Shown here: positions 21,385-32,255 of the stretch, in pieces
Position numbering within the stretch: the first letter of the stretch is position 1
Layout of the letters: every line of letters begins with the position of its first letter
Assembly (NCBI GenBank): GCA_014155875.1
Contig: JACEFZ010026901.1
Span: 33,501-97,500, forward strand
DNA: 64,000 bases
From: Cepaea nemoralis
Taxonomy: Eukaryota; Mollusca; Gastropoda; Stylommatophora; Helicidae
Direction: 5' to 3'
The notes under the pieces: generated by a model
Seen by the model: the letters and a program-made list of their open reading frames with translations, nothing else
Told to the model about the DNA's origin: nothing
Databases searched by the model: none
Position numbers and translations under genes: made by a program

Positions 21385-21565
21385 TGTCCGAGTGGCTAGA
21401 ACGCCGGACTCTCATTCGGGAGACCCGGGTTCGATCCCTCGGTAAGGTGTGGGAGTTTCTTCTGTTGGGGGAAAAAAGAAAATCCTAACCTGCACAGTTC
21501 GCGGCGACTGCACTAGCCAAGCGGCCTTACATCCTCAGGCTCAAAGACCCCCCTGCCATACACCG
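21385..21565 (+). mobile_element. SINE-4 (tRNA-derived)
   Basis: A well-preserved tRNA-like head: GTCCGAGTGGCTAGAACGCC (A-box) and GGGTTCGATCCCTCGG (B-box, matches consensus). It is followed by a non-tRNA body with TGGGAGTTTCTTCTGTTGGG and CCTAACCTGCACAGTTCGCG. No acceptor stem closes the head, so it is a SINE, not a tRNA gene. Confidence 0.65.
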
Positions 21566-21641
21566 CAAGGTACTATATTGGCAGTAAATGACAGTTTTTG
21601 ACAGTTAGATGAGATGCATATGAAACGCAGCTGGATAAACA

Positions 21642-21644
<3 letters not shown>

Positions 21645-21737
<93 letters not shown>
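21645..21737. repeat. (GA)n microsatellite
   Basis: Uninterrupted GA dinucleotides for about 90 bp. Confidence 0.98.
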
Positions 21738-21740
<3 letters not shown>

Positions 21741-21787
21741 GAGAAACTAAGAACAAGTTTAGGGATAACACCTGTTAATGACGTTAT

Positions 21788-21952
21788 CCAGGTTGTATTT
21801 TGAATGACTGTGCAGTGTTTGAAAGTATTGCCGGTCGAAGTTTTGTATTTACCTATTATGTTGCATGAACTTTACAAAGACTGTATACGAAACTTGGACC
21901 GGCAATATTTTGAAACACTGCAGAGACAGAGTCATTATCAATACATACTATA
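21788..21952. mobile_element. Hairpin MITE, copy 3
   Basis: CAGTGTTTGAAAGTATTGCC and GGCAATATTTTGAAACACTG form the arms around TTGCATGAACTTTAC, as in 145-300. The outermost bases are degenerate (CAGGTTGTATTTTG on the left). Confidence 0.65.
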
Positions 21953-21989
21953 GAAATCATGGAATTAAACATTTAGGATGTTTAAGCTA

Positions 21990-22975
21990 GAATGGAACAA
22001 TATATATATTGGAAACAACAAGCTGCCGTAAGGATTGATAATGAAGTGGGGCAATATCAGCCTATTAAGAGAGGTGTTAGGCAGGGATGTGTAATGTCTC
22101 CAGATCTTTTATCCCTATACAGTGAAACTATTTTCAGAAATGTAGAAGATATAAATGGAATCAGCATTGGAGGACGAAACATTAATAACATTAGATATGC
22201 AGATGATACAGTATTGATTGCAGACAATACACAGGCTCTGCTACAATTAGTAGATGCGGTTGTTGTACACAGTGAGTAACTGGGATTAGAATTAAATTGT
22301 AAAAAGACACAGGTTATGGTCGTCACTAGGAAGAACGAAGTACCACAATGTAATATACAAGTAAATGGGAGTAATCTTCAACAAGTAAATCGGTACAATT
22401 ATCTCGGAACAGCCATAACATGTGATGGGAGATGCCTTGAAGAGATTAGAACAAGAATCGCTATGACGAAAGTAGCCTTTAGCAAGATGAGAAACATTAT
22501 GCCCAATAAAAAGATATCAACTGAAACGAGAAAAAGAGTGTTGAGGGGATACATAGAGCCTGTTCTTTTGTATGGATGTGAAACTTGGACAATGTGCAGT
22601 CAAGCTGACAAACATCTGATGGCTGCAGAAATGTGGTTTCTGAGGAAAATGCAAAGAATGCCATGGACAGACAGAAAAACCAATGACCAAGTACTACAGG
22701 AGACAAATGAAAATCGTAGATTGATTAGAGAAATTAGACGTAGACAGTCAAACTTTTTTGGACATGTTATGAGAAGAAATGGATTGGAGAACTTAGTGAC
22801 AACTGGCAAGATCGAAGGGAACATACCAAGAGGAAGACCGAGAGAAAAATACCTGGAGGGCTTGGCTACATGGCGTGGACGAGACAGGAACACTGAGCTG
22901 ATCCACTACTCTGGTGATCGAGTGAAATCGGAGTCATGACAGCCAACGCTTTCCGGTATAACACATGATTGATTG
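21990..22975 (+). mobile_element. RTE-A, 5'-truncated copy
   Basis: It starts within the RT at IYWKQQAAVRIDNEVGQYQP, then RQGCVMSPDL, the catalytic IRYADDTVLIAD (22190-22225), one in-frame TAA at about 22277 after VVVHSE, then NYLGTAITCDGRCLEEI, LLYGCETWT and FFGHVMRRNG. The tail frame ends early at KSES. The 3' end is ACACATGATTGATTG. One nonsense codon and a changed terminus make it inactive. Confidence 0.85.
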
Positions 22976-23100
22976 AAATGGAGTAAAAGAAACTTTGAAG
23001 AAACCAAATATGATGTTAGCACAAGCAACAAGTCAAGCGAAACACAGAAGATTACATCTATTTCTCTCTGTGACACTTCATAGCAAAGGCAATAGGATGA

Positions 23101-23285
23101 ATGAAGAAGAAGAAGAAGAAGAAGAAGAAGAAGAAGAAGAAGAAGAAGAAGAAGAAGCGTAGTGGCCAGTACACTTGCCATCCGGCCTCGTGGTTGTGTG
23201 TTGAAATCCCCTTCAAGGTGAGAAAATATCGACAAGGGCTCCCAGTTAAACCCAACCTAAAATGAGTAGCAAAAATGTTGTGGAA
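23101..23285. repeat. (AAG)n and a tRNA-like short repeat
   Basis: (GAA)n occupies 23103-23156. It is followed by GGCCAGTACACTTGCCATCC and GTGTGTTGAAATCCCC (B-box-like), then CTCCCAGTTAAACCCAACCT. This looks like the head of another tRNA-related SINE, seen once only. Confidence 0.5.
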
Positions 23286-23299
23286 AATAAAGGCAAGTG

Positions 23300-23520
23300 A
23301 TAATAAACACATTGCACATCAAGTACTGATTGGTTAATAAAATATATTGCAAGAACCACTTATCCATTGTTAAATGATGATTGGTCAATAAAATATATTG
23401 CAAGAACCACGTATCCATTGTCAAATGATGATTGGTCAATAAAATATAGGACAAGAACCACTTATGCATTGTAAAATGATGATTGGTCAATAAAATATAG
23501 GACAAGAAATCATTGTTAAA
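23300..23520. repeat. ~53-bp minisatellite
   Basis: About four and a half copies with ATGATTGGTCAATAAAATAT and GCAAGAACCACTTATCCATTG. The unit length and the block TGGTCAATAAAATA are constant. Confidence 0.85.
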
Positions 23521-23534
23521 TAATGGAATGCATA

Positions 23535-23835
23535 CAGGCCAATGGTGGTTAGCATGGCCAAATTAATAAGAGGCTGGCTCGTAAACTTCCGGAGTGCTGA
23601 TGGCGAGGTAGCGGGTTCACCCCCTACACCTGTCAGTTGGACTAAAATGTTAACTTCTCGTCCTGGACTTTGGACGGTAATTACAAGTACCTTAGAAGTC
23701 GGAGTGAGTTCGACTGATGGTGAGGGGCACTGGTAATAGGGAAAGCTAATCCACACGCAGAAATCATTCCAATGCGCTAGAAATAGTAGCACGTGTATGG
23801 ACTACGCTTGAGTTCAAAAGTGAGCGCACGTAAAA
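23535..23835 (+). mobile_element. SINE-2 copy
   Basis: Head GGTTAGCATGGCCAAATTAA, AGGTAGCGGGTTCACCCCCT, body TGTTAACTTCTCGTCCTGGA and AGCTAATCCACACGCAGAAA, end TTGAGTTCAAAAGTGAGCGC. Confidence 0.75.
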
Positions 23836-23867
23836 ATATTAACAATGGCCACACTTTTCAGGTGACT

Positions 23868-23945
23868 GTGTATGTGTGTGTTTGTGCGTGTGTGCGTGAG
23901 TGTGTGTGCGTGCGTGTGTGTGTGTTGGGGAGGGGGCGGGGGAGT
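23868..23945. repeat. TG-rich microsatellite
   Basis: GTGTATGTGTGTGTTTGTGC and similar, then GGGGAGGGGGCGGGGG. DNA from 23945 to 24310 shows nothing recognisable. Confidence 0.8.
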
Positions 23946-24309
23946 TTATACCCAGTAACGTCCCCTCGATAACAAGGAATGCCAATTCAGTTTAAAAAAA
24001 TCTCCAGATTTTCAATAATTCTAATCGATGCCAGGGATCTACATGAAAATATAATTTCAAAAATCATATCTTGAATAACATTTTTGCCTTATCGTATTGC
24101 ACTCAAACATTGTTCGATGCTTTTAAAATAATTGTTTTTGTTCTCCGCCTTTAAAATGAGAATTTGAAACTTCTTAGTTTGGGATCAATTTTGTCTGTAA
24201 CTCTCCCGCTTATCATTTCTGTCGGTCCAGGGAATCCACAATTTCAAAATTGAATGGTGTTATTTGCATTACGTTGACAGGTGTTTTCAACTCGTTATGT
24301 TACAGGAAA

Positions 24310-24935
24310 CTGCCATGTCAAATTAACAAGTGCATGGTTATAACAGACGGAAACAATGCGTAACGAAGTCAAAACATTCAAATATTTGGAGGTAATCATA
24401 GCATCAGGTAAAAGACGCGTAAGAAAGGTTTAGAGCACAATACGTTGTTTGTCCATCAAGAATGATGATGACCATTCATTTCATCCAGTGGGGTTGAAGG
24501 TATAGAGCCGTGGGTTCTAAGATGGCTGATAAGGCCTATTTTGGCTCGAAATGTACTTTGACAATGTGGGCAAGGAATGCTTGACGTCTCTGGAGGAGGA
24601 TTTCCTGCAGTGGTTTTTCTGTCCTGCCTTTCTTCACAGCTCTTGCAGTCCTAGTTGCCTCACATACGACTGCACCTTTGCGTAATGATGCACGCCACGA
24701 ATTTCGGTCTCTGGCTGCAGCCTCCCAGGTGTCATGATGAATTCCAAAAGCATTCAGTGAAATTTTCAGTGTCTTTAAAGCGTTTCCTTTGGCCAACTTG
24801 GGAGCGTTTACCACAACGCAGTTCGCTGTAAAAAAAATCGTTTAGGGAGCCTGTGATCTGGCATGCGAGTCAAGTGACCAGCCCAACGAATCTGATTCTT
24901 CATCAGTAGGCCTTAGTGTGGATACTGGGCATGGA
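24310..24935 (-). pseudogene. RTE-D tail fragment with C-terminal zinc finger region
   Basis: From about 24935 to 24440 on the minus strand: MPSIHTKAY-like start, QIRWAGHLTRMPDHRLPKRF, then (24814-24536) VNAPKLAKGNALKTLKISLN and KPLQEILLQRRQAFLAHIV. It is the same family as 50290-51105. The Cys/His finger is degraded by frameshift. On the plus strand at 24370-24420 a short unrelated RT piece (VKTFKYLEVII) is adjacent. Confidence 0.7.
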
Positions 24936-25219
24936 TAGAGCAGAATAGATGCAGAGAAATATACCAGGCAATAAATCATGCACTATTTTATTTATGACAT
25001 CTGTGTTTAAATATATGTGTATTCTTTCATATTATGTAATGAAAGGAGAAACGATATATATTCTATCATAGTTCAAATTGCCCCCCCCCCCCCTTTCTTT
25101 AACATCATATATTTACTTAATAAATTAACGAATCTTTAAACAGTGAAACATCTTATATTTACTTAATGCATTAACGAATCTTTAAACAGCGGATTGTACT
25201 ACGTGGCGGTGTATTATCC

Positions 25220-25345
25220 CCATGCCTGAAGAATATTTACCCTGAGAATATATTCAAACAGATAGAGAAGATGACCGGAACTTAACATTGGCGGGAAATC
25301 AATAGCATCAGATACGCAGACAATAGTCTTCTTGGTCACCGAAGC
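25220..25345 (+). pseudogene. RT palm fragment
   Basis: A frame across 25230-25320 reads SPENIFKQIEKM then after a shift EINSIRYADNSLL. The IRYAD-N motif matches the RT catalytic box, with the second Asp changed to Asn, so it is dead. No other part of the element is seen nearby. Confidence 0.5.
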
Positions 25346-25464
25346 GGTACAGGAAGATTGGGTAAATGGCTCTTCTACAAGTCTTAAATCGCAGCGAATA
25401 TGTGGTGCTTGATCCACAACTGTACATACCAAACGGCATCCGATCACTCGATGGGTGATATGAT

Positions 25465-25640
25465 TAGTATCACTCCGGCCGCCTTTACTTGCCAAGACAT
25501 TTCCTGTACCCATTTTAGTCTAGGTCGACCTGGGAGACCACGCACAAATTTAAAGAATCCACCCAATGCAGATTCAAACTTATGACCACCGACCGAAAGG
25601 CAAGCGGCTGGCCACTCTCTACCAAGGCCCCCGAAGCAGT
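25465..25640 (-). mobile_element. SINE-5 copy
   Basis: CGCCTTTACTTGCCAAGACA, TTTTAGTCTAGGTCGACCTG and AGATTCAAACTTATGACC, as in 42905-43080. Confidence 0.5.
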
Positions 25641-25647
25641 TAAAAAG

Positions 25648-25893
25648 TTAGTTTCATATTCTTTACAGGACGTAGCATTCAACTCCAGCATTTATTGGCT
25701 GTTTGTGATTCCTGGGCAAGTTTATGTTCAGTGGTTCGCCATTGCTTTCCGAACGACCGGCGCCCATACCACTTCATAAAAAAGCATTGTAAGGCGGTCT
25801 GCTGCCAAATCTCCCACAGCTGTGTTTCGGACGCGGTATGCGGGATTACGAACTGCGTCGGTAACACCTTAGCCACGGAGCCGGCAGTACACA
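25648..25893 (-). mobile_element. SINE-3b copy
   Basis: GTTTCATATTCTTTACAGGA (inverted tail), GGCGGTCTGCTGCCAAATC and GCGGGATTACGAACTGCG (inverted head). Next to it 25895-25985 holds two copies of GACGACTTGTTGTGAATTGG. Confidence 0.7.
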
Positions 25894-26034
25894 AGCGATA
25901 GGACGACTTGTTGTGAATTGGGGACATGGGGAGACCTGAAGGAGGCAACACAAGAGATGCGACGACTTGTTGTAAATTGGTTGAGGGCTTTTGCTTCAAT
26001 GGGCCTTAAAGGACAGAATAAGAATTAAAGGGGG

Positions 26035-26335
26035 ATCAAAAGGCCGAACTTCCGGTGCGCTGATGCCCAGATATCGGGTTAAACTCCCTACATCGGTTAG
26101 CTTGACATAAATGTTGACTTCTCGTCCTTGACATGAGGACGTATATTACAAGTACCTCAGAAGTCCTAATGGATTCGCCTGATTGCGAGGGACACTGATA
26201 ATGGGAAAAGCTAATCCACACGCAATCATCAATCCAGTGCACTTCCCAGGCGTGACAACTACTAGAAGTAGTAACACGTGTATGGTGTATGGACTACGCT
26301 TGAGTTCAAATGGAGCGAACGCAAAATAAAAAAAA
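26035..26335 (+). mobile_element. SINE-2 copy, partial
   Basis: Lacks the first part of the head. Has TTCCGGTGCGCTGATGCCC, GATATCGGGTTAAACTCCC, GTACCTCAGAAGTCCTAATG and AGCTAATCCACACGC. Confidence 0.65.
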
Positions 26336-26435
26336 AGAAAATTACACAGGAACCGATTTTTGCAGCGGAAAGAATACTGTCGTAAAGAAGCATGCAATAA
26401 ATCAGCAGTGAATGAGGTGCGAATACAACTTACGT

Positions 26436-26705
26436 GTAGGTCGGCATGGCTGAATGGATGAGAACGCTTGTTATGAAACATCCGGTGTGCTGATGCCGAG
26501 GTAGCGGGTTCAACCCCTACACCGGTCAGTTGGACTTAAATGTACGATTATAAAACAACGAATGTATCTCTGAAGTCAGAGTAGGTTCGTCTGATGGCGA
26601 GGGACGTTGTTATTAGGGTAAACTTAATTCCCACGCAAAATTCAGTCCAGTGCCACCCGAAGTATCATATGTGTTCAAAGCAAAAATGAGCGAACACTAA
26701 AAAAA
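26436..26705 (+). mobile_element. SINE-2, near complete, just downstream of PKG exon V
   Basis: Best-preserved head of the family: GTCGGCATGGCTGAATGGAT, then TGATGCCGAGGTAGCGGGTT and CAACCCCTACACCGGTCAG. Body TCTGATGGCGAGGGACG. It lies about 40 bp from the 5' splice site of exon V, inside the intron, antisense to the gene. Confidence 0.8.
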
Positions 26706-26743
26706 AAATAATTAAAAAAAAAACAACACGCACACACTACTTA

Positions 26744-26908
<165 letters not shown>

Positions 26909-26964
26909 CTAGCAGATGAATCAACAACAGTTGCGGTTAGCAGACATTTATTCAGATTTTTTTT

Positions 26965-27185
26965 TTTTTAATTTCGCATATTCTTTAGCAATTTACAGCA
27001 GCCGCTGATGTCTTGGCAAGGTTACTTCAGTAGTTTGCCATTACGTTTAGAACGACCGGCTCACATACCTACGTAAGTAACCAACGCCAGGCGATCCGTT
27101 GTCGAATCTCGCACAACTGTGTTTTGTACGAGAGTATATGGGATTACGAACAACGTCCATAACTCCAACGCCAGGGAGATGGCAT
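26965..27185 (-). mobile_element. SINE-3 copy in PKG intron IV
   Basis: Inverted tail TTTCGCATATTCTTTAGC, then TTACTTCAGTAGTTTGCC, AGAACGACCGGCTCACATAC and GGATTACGAACAACGTCC. Confidence 0.65.
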
Positions 27186-27194
27186 TTATTCAGA

Positions 27195-28010
27195 TAGGCA
27201 GGGAAATTTGTAGGAGATTTGATGTAAACACCAAATATGACTGAGAGGCTAGACACAACATGTAAACACACACATTGGCACAACATATAAACACAACTAT
27301 GACATAGCATATAAAAGCAACTGTAACACAATATATAAACACAACTGTGACAAAATATATTAATACAACTATGACAGAACATATGAACACAACTATGACA
27401 CAACATACAAACACAGCTATAACAAAAGATATAAACATAACTATGCAACAACATATGAACACAACTGTAGCACAACATATAAACACAACTGTAACACAGC
27501 ATATAAACGCAACATATAAACACACAACATATAAACACAACTTATAAACACAACTATTACATAACATATAAACACAACTATTACACAACATATAAACACA
27601 ACTATGACACAACATATAAACACAATTATGACACAACATATAAACACAACTATGACACATCATATAAACACAACTATGACACAACATATAAACACAACTA
27701 TGACAATATATAAACACAAATATGACATAATATATAAACACAACATATAAACACAACTATGACATAATATATAAACACAAATATGACATAATATATAAAC
27801 ACAACTATGACACAACATATAAACACAACTATGACATAATATATAAACACAAATATGACACAACATATAAACACAAATATGACATAATATATAAACACAA
27901 CTATGACACAACATATAAACACAACTATTACACAACATATAAACACAACTATTACACAACATATAAACACAAATATGACACAACATATAAACACAAAATA
28001 TGACTGGCAA
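27195..28010. repeat. 24-bp minisatellite in PKG intron IV
   Basis: About 34 units with ACATATAAACACAACTATGA as core. Minus-strand frames read VFICCVIV or YMLCHSCV repeats because 24 is a multiple of three, so three minus frames stay open for 100-190 codons. Unit length slips (TATGACAATATA, AACATATAAACACAACATA), which shifts frames. Not a gene. Confidence 0.95.
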
Positions 28011-28227
28011 GCTTGACAAATGAACAACGACACACAGATACAGGCCACCAAAGTCTTCTTCAACGGAATAACAGAAACGAAGCAAATTTGTCAAAAAACG
28101 GACAACACAAAGGAATAATTATCTGGATTGCAATCAATGAAACTTTGAAAATGAATATTTGTATATCAACTCAAAAGGCCCCTCAACCTATCTCAAGCAC
28201 CAGAAATTGGTAGTGTTTTTGTTTGTT

Positions 28228-28365
28228 TGTACCCTCTCTCGCTTTGAACACAAGCGCAGTCCATACACGCTACTTGTAGCATGTACTGGGCTGCATTTTG
28301 CGTGTGGATTAGCTTTCCCTATTACAAGTGTCACTCGCCATCAGGTTAACCCAGGTTTATGTGAC
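28228..28365 (-). mobile_element. SINE-2 partial copy
   Basis: Inverse of the SINE-2 body: CGCTTTGAACACAAGCGCAG, TTTTGCGTGTGGATTAGC and AGTGTCACTCGCCATCAGG. The head is missing. Confidence 0.65.
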
Positions 28366-28367
28366 CC

Positions 28368-28620
28368 CTAATAGGACTAAGTTTAATGTGGCATTTGATG
28401 GAAGTAATGTTTATGTCACCCCTAATAGAACTAGGATTAACGTAACACCTAGCTGGAATAAAGTTACTGTAACACATCATTAGGATTAGGATTAATGTGA
28501 CACCTGGCTTGGGCTAATGTAATGTGACACATGGCTGGAGCTACTGTAATGTGAAATCTGGCTTGGGTTATGGTAATGTGACACCTGTCTGGGACTAGGG
28601 TTAATGTAATGTCTTATGGG
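28368..28620. repeat. Degenerate tandem repeat (TAATGTGACACC)
   Basis: Repeated themes ACCCCTAATAGGACTA, TAATGTGACACCTGGCT and GGCTTGGGCTAATGTAATGT, with unit lengths of roughly 35-50 bp and much decay. Confidence 0.65.
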
Positions 28621-28639
28621 AACCAGGGTAATACCCAGC

Positions 28640-30915
28640 TGACGCTTATTTTACATGCAAGTAGGTTACTAACTAACAGTATACCAAGCAGGATTAAAAA
28701 CCAGATAGATTACATCCTGATTAGCAGAAGATGTAGAAATGCGCTAACAGTGGTAAAACAGTTCCTAATGCAGACTGTTACAGTGATCACAGATTAATTA
28801 CAGGCAGACTGAGGGTAAAGTTAAAGAAGGTTAAGTATACAACCGGAAACACTAAACATAATATGTACAACTTGAAAACTGACAAAGAAATACAAGATAA
28901 TTTTAACATAGAAGTAAAGAATAAATTTGATATATTGTCTGATCTAGAGATCCTATTTCAAGATGTGGATGATCAATGGGAAATGTTGAAGAATTCAGTC
29001 AGTTTAGCTGCAGAAAAAAACTATTCCAAAATTAAAGAAAGTGGGTCGTCAGACATGGACGACTGAAGAAATTTTACAGCTAATGGAAACAAGAAGACAG
29101 AACAAAAATAATCCTGCCAAATATAAAGAAATTCACAGAAAAGTTAGAACATTATGTAAGGAGGCAAAAGAAGAATGGCTCTAGAAAAATTGCATAAAAA
29201 ATTGAAAAACAACACAACAGTAAAAATACCAAACTAATGCACAAAAGAATTCAGGAGCTTACTAATCAAAGAACACATACATCAGCAGGCTGCCTAAAGA
29301 CAAAATATGGAAAAATCGTAGCCTAATAGAAAAAGATCAGATTTTACATGCATGGTCAGATTATGTTGAAAACCTTTATAATGATAACAGAGACGAATAG
29401 TATGATATTCAAAATAATAATGAAGGACCATAAATCTTGAAGATGGAGGTTCAGACTGATCTTAACCAAATGAAATCTGGTAAGACCCCCGGTTCAGACA
29501 GCATCACAACAGAAATGATTAATGCTTTAGAAGAACACGGAATAAATAAAGTTACCAGACTCCTGAATGCCACATATGATACTGGAGATATACCTCATGA
29601 ATTATGTAATTCAGGAGCCTTGGAATGTGATTAACATCGAACAATTAGTATAATGAGCCACATCACGAAGATTTTGCTAAGAATTATCATGCAAAGAGTT
29701 AGGAAGAAAATAAAACCTGAAATAGGAGAGGAATAATGTGGGTTTATAGAAGGCAAGGGTACAGTAAATGCTGTATACATACTGAGAACAGTAATTGAAC
29801 GTTCTATAGAAGTAAACAAAGACTACACCTTTGCTTTATTGACTACACAAAGGCTTTCGACAAAAGTGAGACATGTCGACATGATAAGGATGATTGGAGA
29901 TCTACAAATGGATGGAAAAAACCATAGACTTGTAAAAAACATATACTGGAAACAACAAGCTGCCATAAGAATTGATAATGAAGTAGGTCAATATCAGCCT
30001 ATTAAGAGAGGTGTGAGACAGGGATGTGTAAAGTCTCCAGATCTTTCTTCTCTGTACAGTGAAAATATTTTCAGAAATATAGAAGATATGGAAGGAACCA
30101 ACATTGGGGGACGATACATCAATAACATTAGATGTGTAGATGATACAGTCTTGATTGCAGACAATGAACAGGACTTGCAAAATTTAGTAGACGCGGTTGT
30201 TGCACACAGTGAACAACTAGGGTTAGAATTGAATTGTAAGAAGACACAGATTATGGTCGTCATTAGAAAGGAAGAAATACCACAATGTAATATACAAGTA
30301 AATGGGCATATTCTTAAACAAGTGAATTGGTACAGCTATCTCGGAACAGTCATAACATCTGATGGGAGATGCCTTGAAAAGATTAGAACAAGAATTGCCA
30401 GGGCGAAGGTAGCCTTTTGCAAGATGAAAAACTTACTGACCAATAAAAAGATATCAACTGAAACGAGAAAAAGAGTGTTGAAGTGCTACATAGAACCTGT
30501 ACTTTTGTATGGATGTGAAGCGTGGACAATGAGCAGTCAAGCTGAATAACAGCTGATGGCTGTGGAAATGTGGTTTCTGAGGAAAATGCAAAGAATACCA
30601 TGGACAGACAGAAAAACCAATGAACAAGTCCTACAAGAAACAAATGAAGATCGTAAACTGATTAGAGATATTAGCCGTAGACAGTCAAAATTCTTTGGGC
30701 ATATTATGAAAAGAAATGAATTGGAGAACTTGGTGACAACTGGCAAGATCGAAGGGAAGAGACCAAAGGGAAGACCAAGAAGTAAATACCTGGAAGGTTT
30801 GGCCACGTGGCATGGTCGAGACAGAAACATGGAGCTGATCCACGACTCCGGTGATCGAGTGAGATGACAAAACATGACCGCCTACGCTTATCGGCATGGC
30901 ACATGATGGATGGAT
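28640..30915 (+). mobile_element. RTE-A, decayed, in PKG intron IV
   Basis: It starts in the last part of the endonuclease (NQIDYILISRRCRNALTVVK near 28690, SDH lost by shift), passes through the linker (NFNIEVKNKFDILSDLEILF), the RT (APG replaced by TPGSDSITTEMI at 29480; RQGCVKSPDL at 30015) and the tail, ending in YRHGT near 30903 with a GATGGATGGATGG end. The catalytic box reads IRCVDDTVLIAD, so Tyr and Ala of YADD are lost. Many stops and frameshifts. It is antisense to PKG. Confidence 0.85.
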
Positions 30916-30934
30916 GGAGTATACCACAACAAGC

Positions 30935-31090
30935 AATGATGTACTGACCAGAGGGAAGCAGAGGAAGAGTCCGACCACGTAAACGATGGACGAAGAGAAT
31001 AGCAGATCCCATGGGAATATCGTTACGTGAAGCCTATAAGCGGGCACTCTCCCGCTGTATATACTTCACCTCGATACAACAAGGTACAAG
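30935..31090 (+). pseudogene. Retrotransposon RT C-terminal fragment
   Basis: One open frame, GSRGRVRPRKRWTKRIADPM then GISLREAYKRALSR, is a typical basic C-terminal tail of an RTE-like polyprotein, but differs from RTE-A and RTE-C. DNA from 31100 to 31790 shows nothing else I can name. Confidence 0.6.
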
Positions 31091-31794
31091 AGGAACATGA
31101 TGAGATGAGATGAGATGTGATGAGACGCTTATTTTCTTACTGAGAAAATATTAGGACATATGGATTTTGAGAAGAATGTCCAGAATATCATATGCGAAGA
31201 AGAATCTCGGCGGGAAATATCGAGAGCTACAGACGTTCACAGAGTACTTTTGACACTCACAATGGAAAGACAAATGAGATTTTCGTGGCATATGTAAAAA
31301 CTAAAATAGTCGAGATAGAGACACTAATCTCAGGTGGACAATACTAAGCAAGAGAAGCAATTGAATGTAGAGAAAGATGCACGTATAAGCCTTAACAGTT
31401 GGGAAATCAATGATAATGTAATCAACATCAGATTCTTTAACATAGATGACAGAGAGAAGTGGAGAGATGACTGCGCATGTCTATTCTAGACCAGAGATGT
31501 GAAGAAGAAAGAAGTAGCACACAAAGACAATCATCAACATTTGGGAGGTCCTTTTCAGAATATCGCTTTCATCATGTCCCTCAGAAAAGAATCTCGACAC
31601 ATTGCCACAGTTGTCTTTTGCATTTTAATACACCGTGACTTGTGTTCCTTTTCGTGTTAGTCTATTCTTGTCTCTTCGTTCTTTCCAAACCACTGTGATT
31701 TTCATATGGCCAGCGTATTTCAGTTTTCAATACAATATGCTATTTCTATGTTAGTTTTCTTTTATATTCGTATCTTATTGAATGTTACATATTC

Positions 31795-32255
31795 TTTGCA
31801 GGACATGTTGCAATTAACCTCGGGTGAATGTAGAACAGTCAATGCAATTGCCTCCTTTCGTATTTCATATACTGTGATGTCATTCTATGCCCTTGCCTTC
31901 TATAGTATTTCATATACTGTAATATGCCATTCTATGCAGTTGCATCCTTTTATACTGTGGTATGGAGTTCTATGCAGTTGTCTCCACTTGTATTTGATAC
32001 GTTGTAATAGATCATTACACACAGTTTTTCCCTCTGGTGTGTTCTTTTTCTTTTCTACTTTGTTTGCTCATTCTATGCAATTGCCACCTCTTGTTATATA
32101 ATGTTGTGATAGGCCATTCTATGTAGTTGTCTCCTCTTGTTATATAATGTTGTGATAGGCCATCCTATGCAATTGCCACCTCTTGTTATGTCTGTTGTGA
32201 TAGGCCATTCAATGTAGTTGTCTCCTATTGTTATGTCTGTTGTGATAGTCCATGG
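31795..32255. repeat. ~45-bp minisatellite, left half
   Basis: Repeated TTGTGATAGGCCATTCTATG, AGTTGTCTCCTCTTGTTATG and variants, most regular from 32080. The same units resume at 36219-36480 on the other side of the RTE-C element, so one array was split by the insertion. Confidence 0.85.

Noticed and set aside
21385..21450. A functional tRNA gene.
   Set aside because: A- and B-boxes are good, but there is no matching acceptor stem and a SINE body follows directly. The other tRNA-like heads (5503, 16651, 26436) fail in the same way.
23240..23475. Minus-strand peptides GFNWEPL (23245) and MHKWFL (23460), which resemble the end of the PKG catalytic domain.
   Set aside because: The first lies in a tRNA-like repeat and the second in one unit of a 53-bp array whose other units differ (MDKWFL, MDTWFL). 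There is no continuing homology and the distance is wrong.
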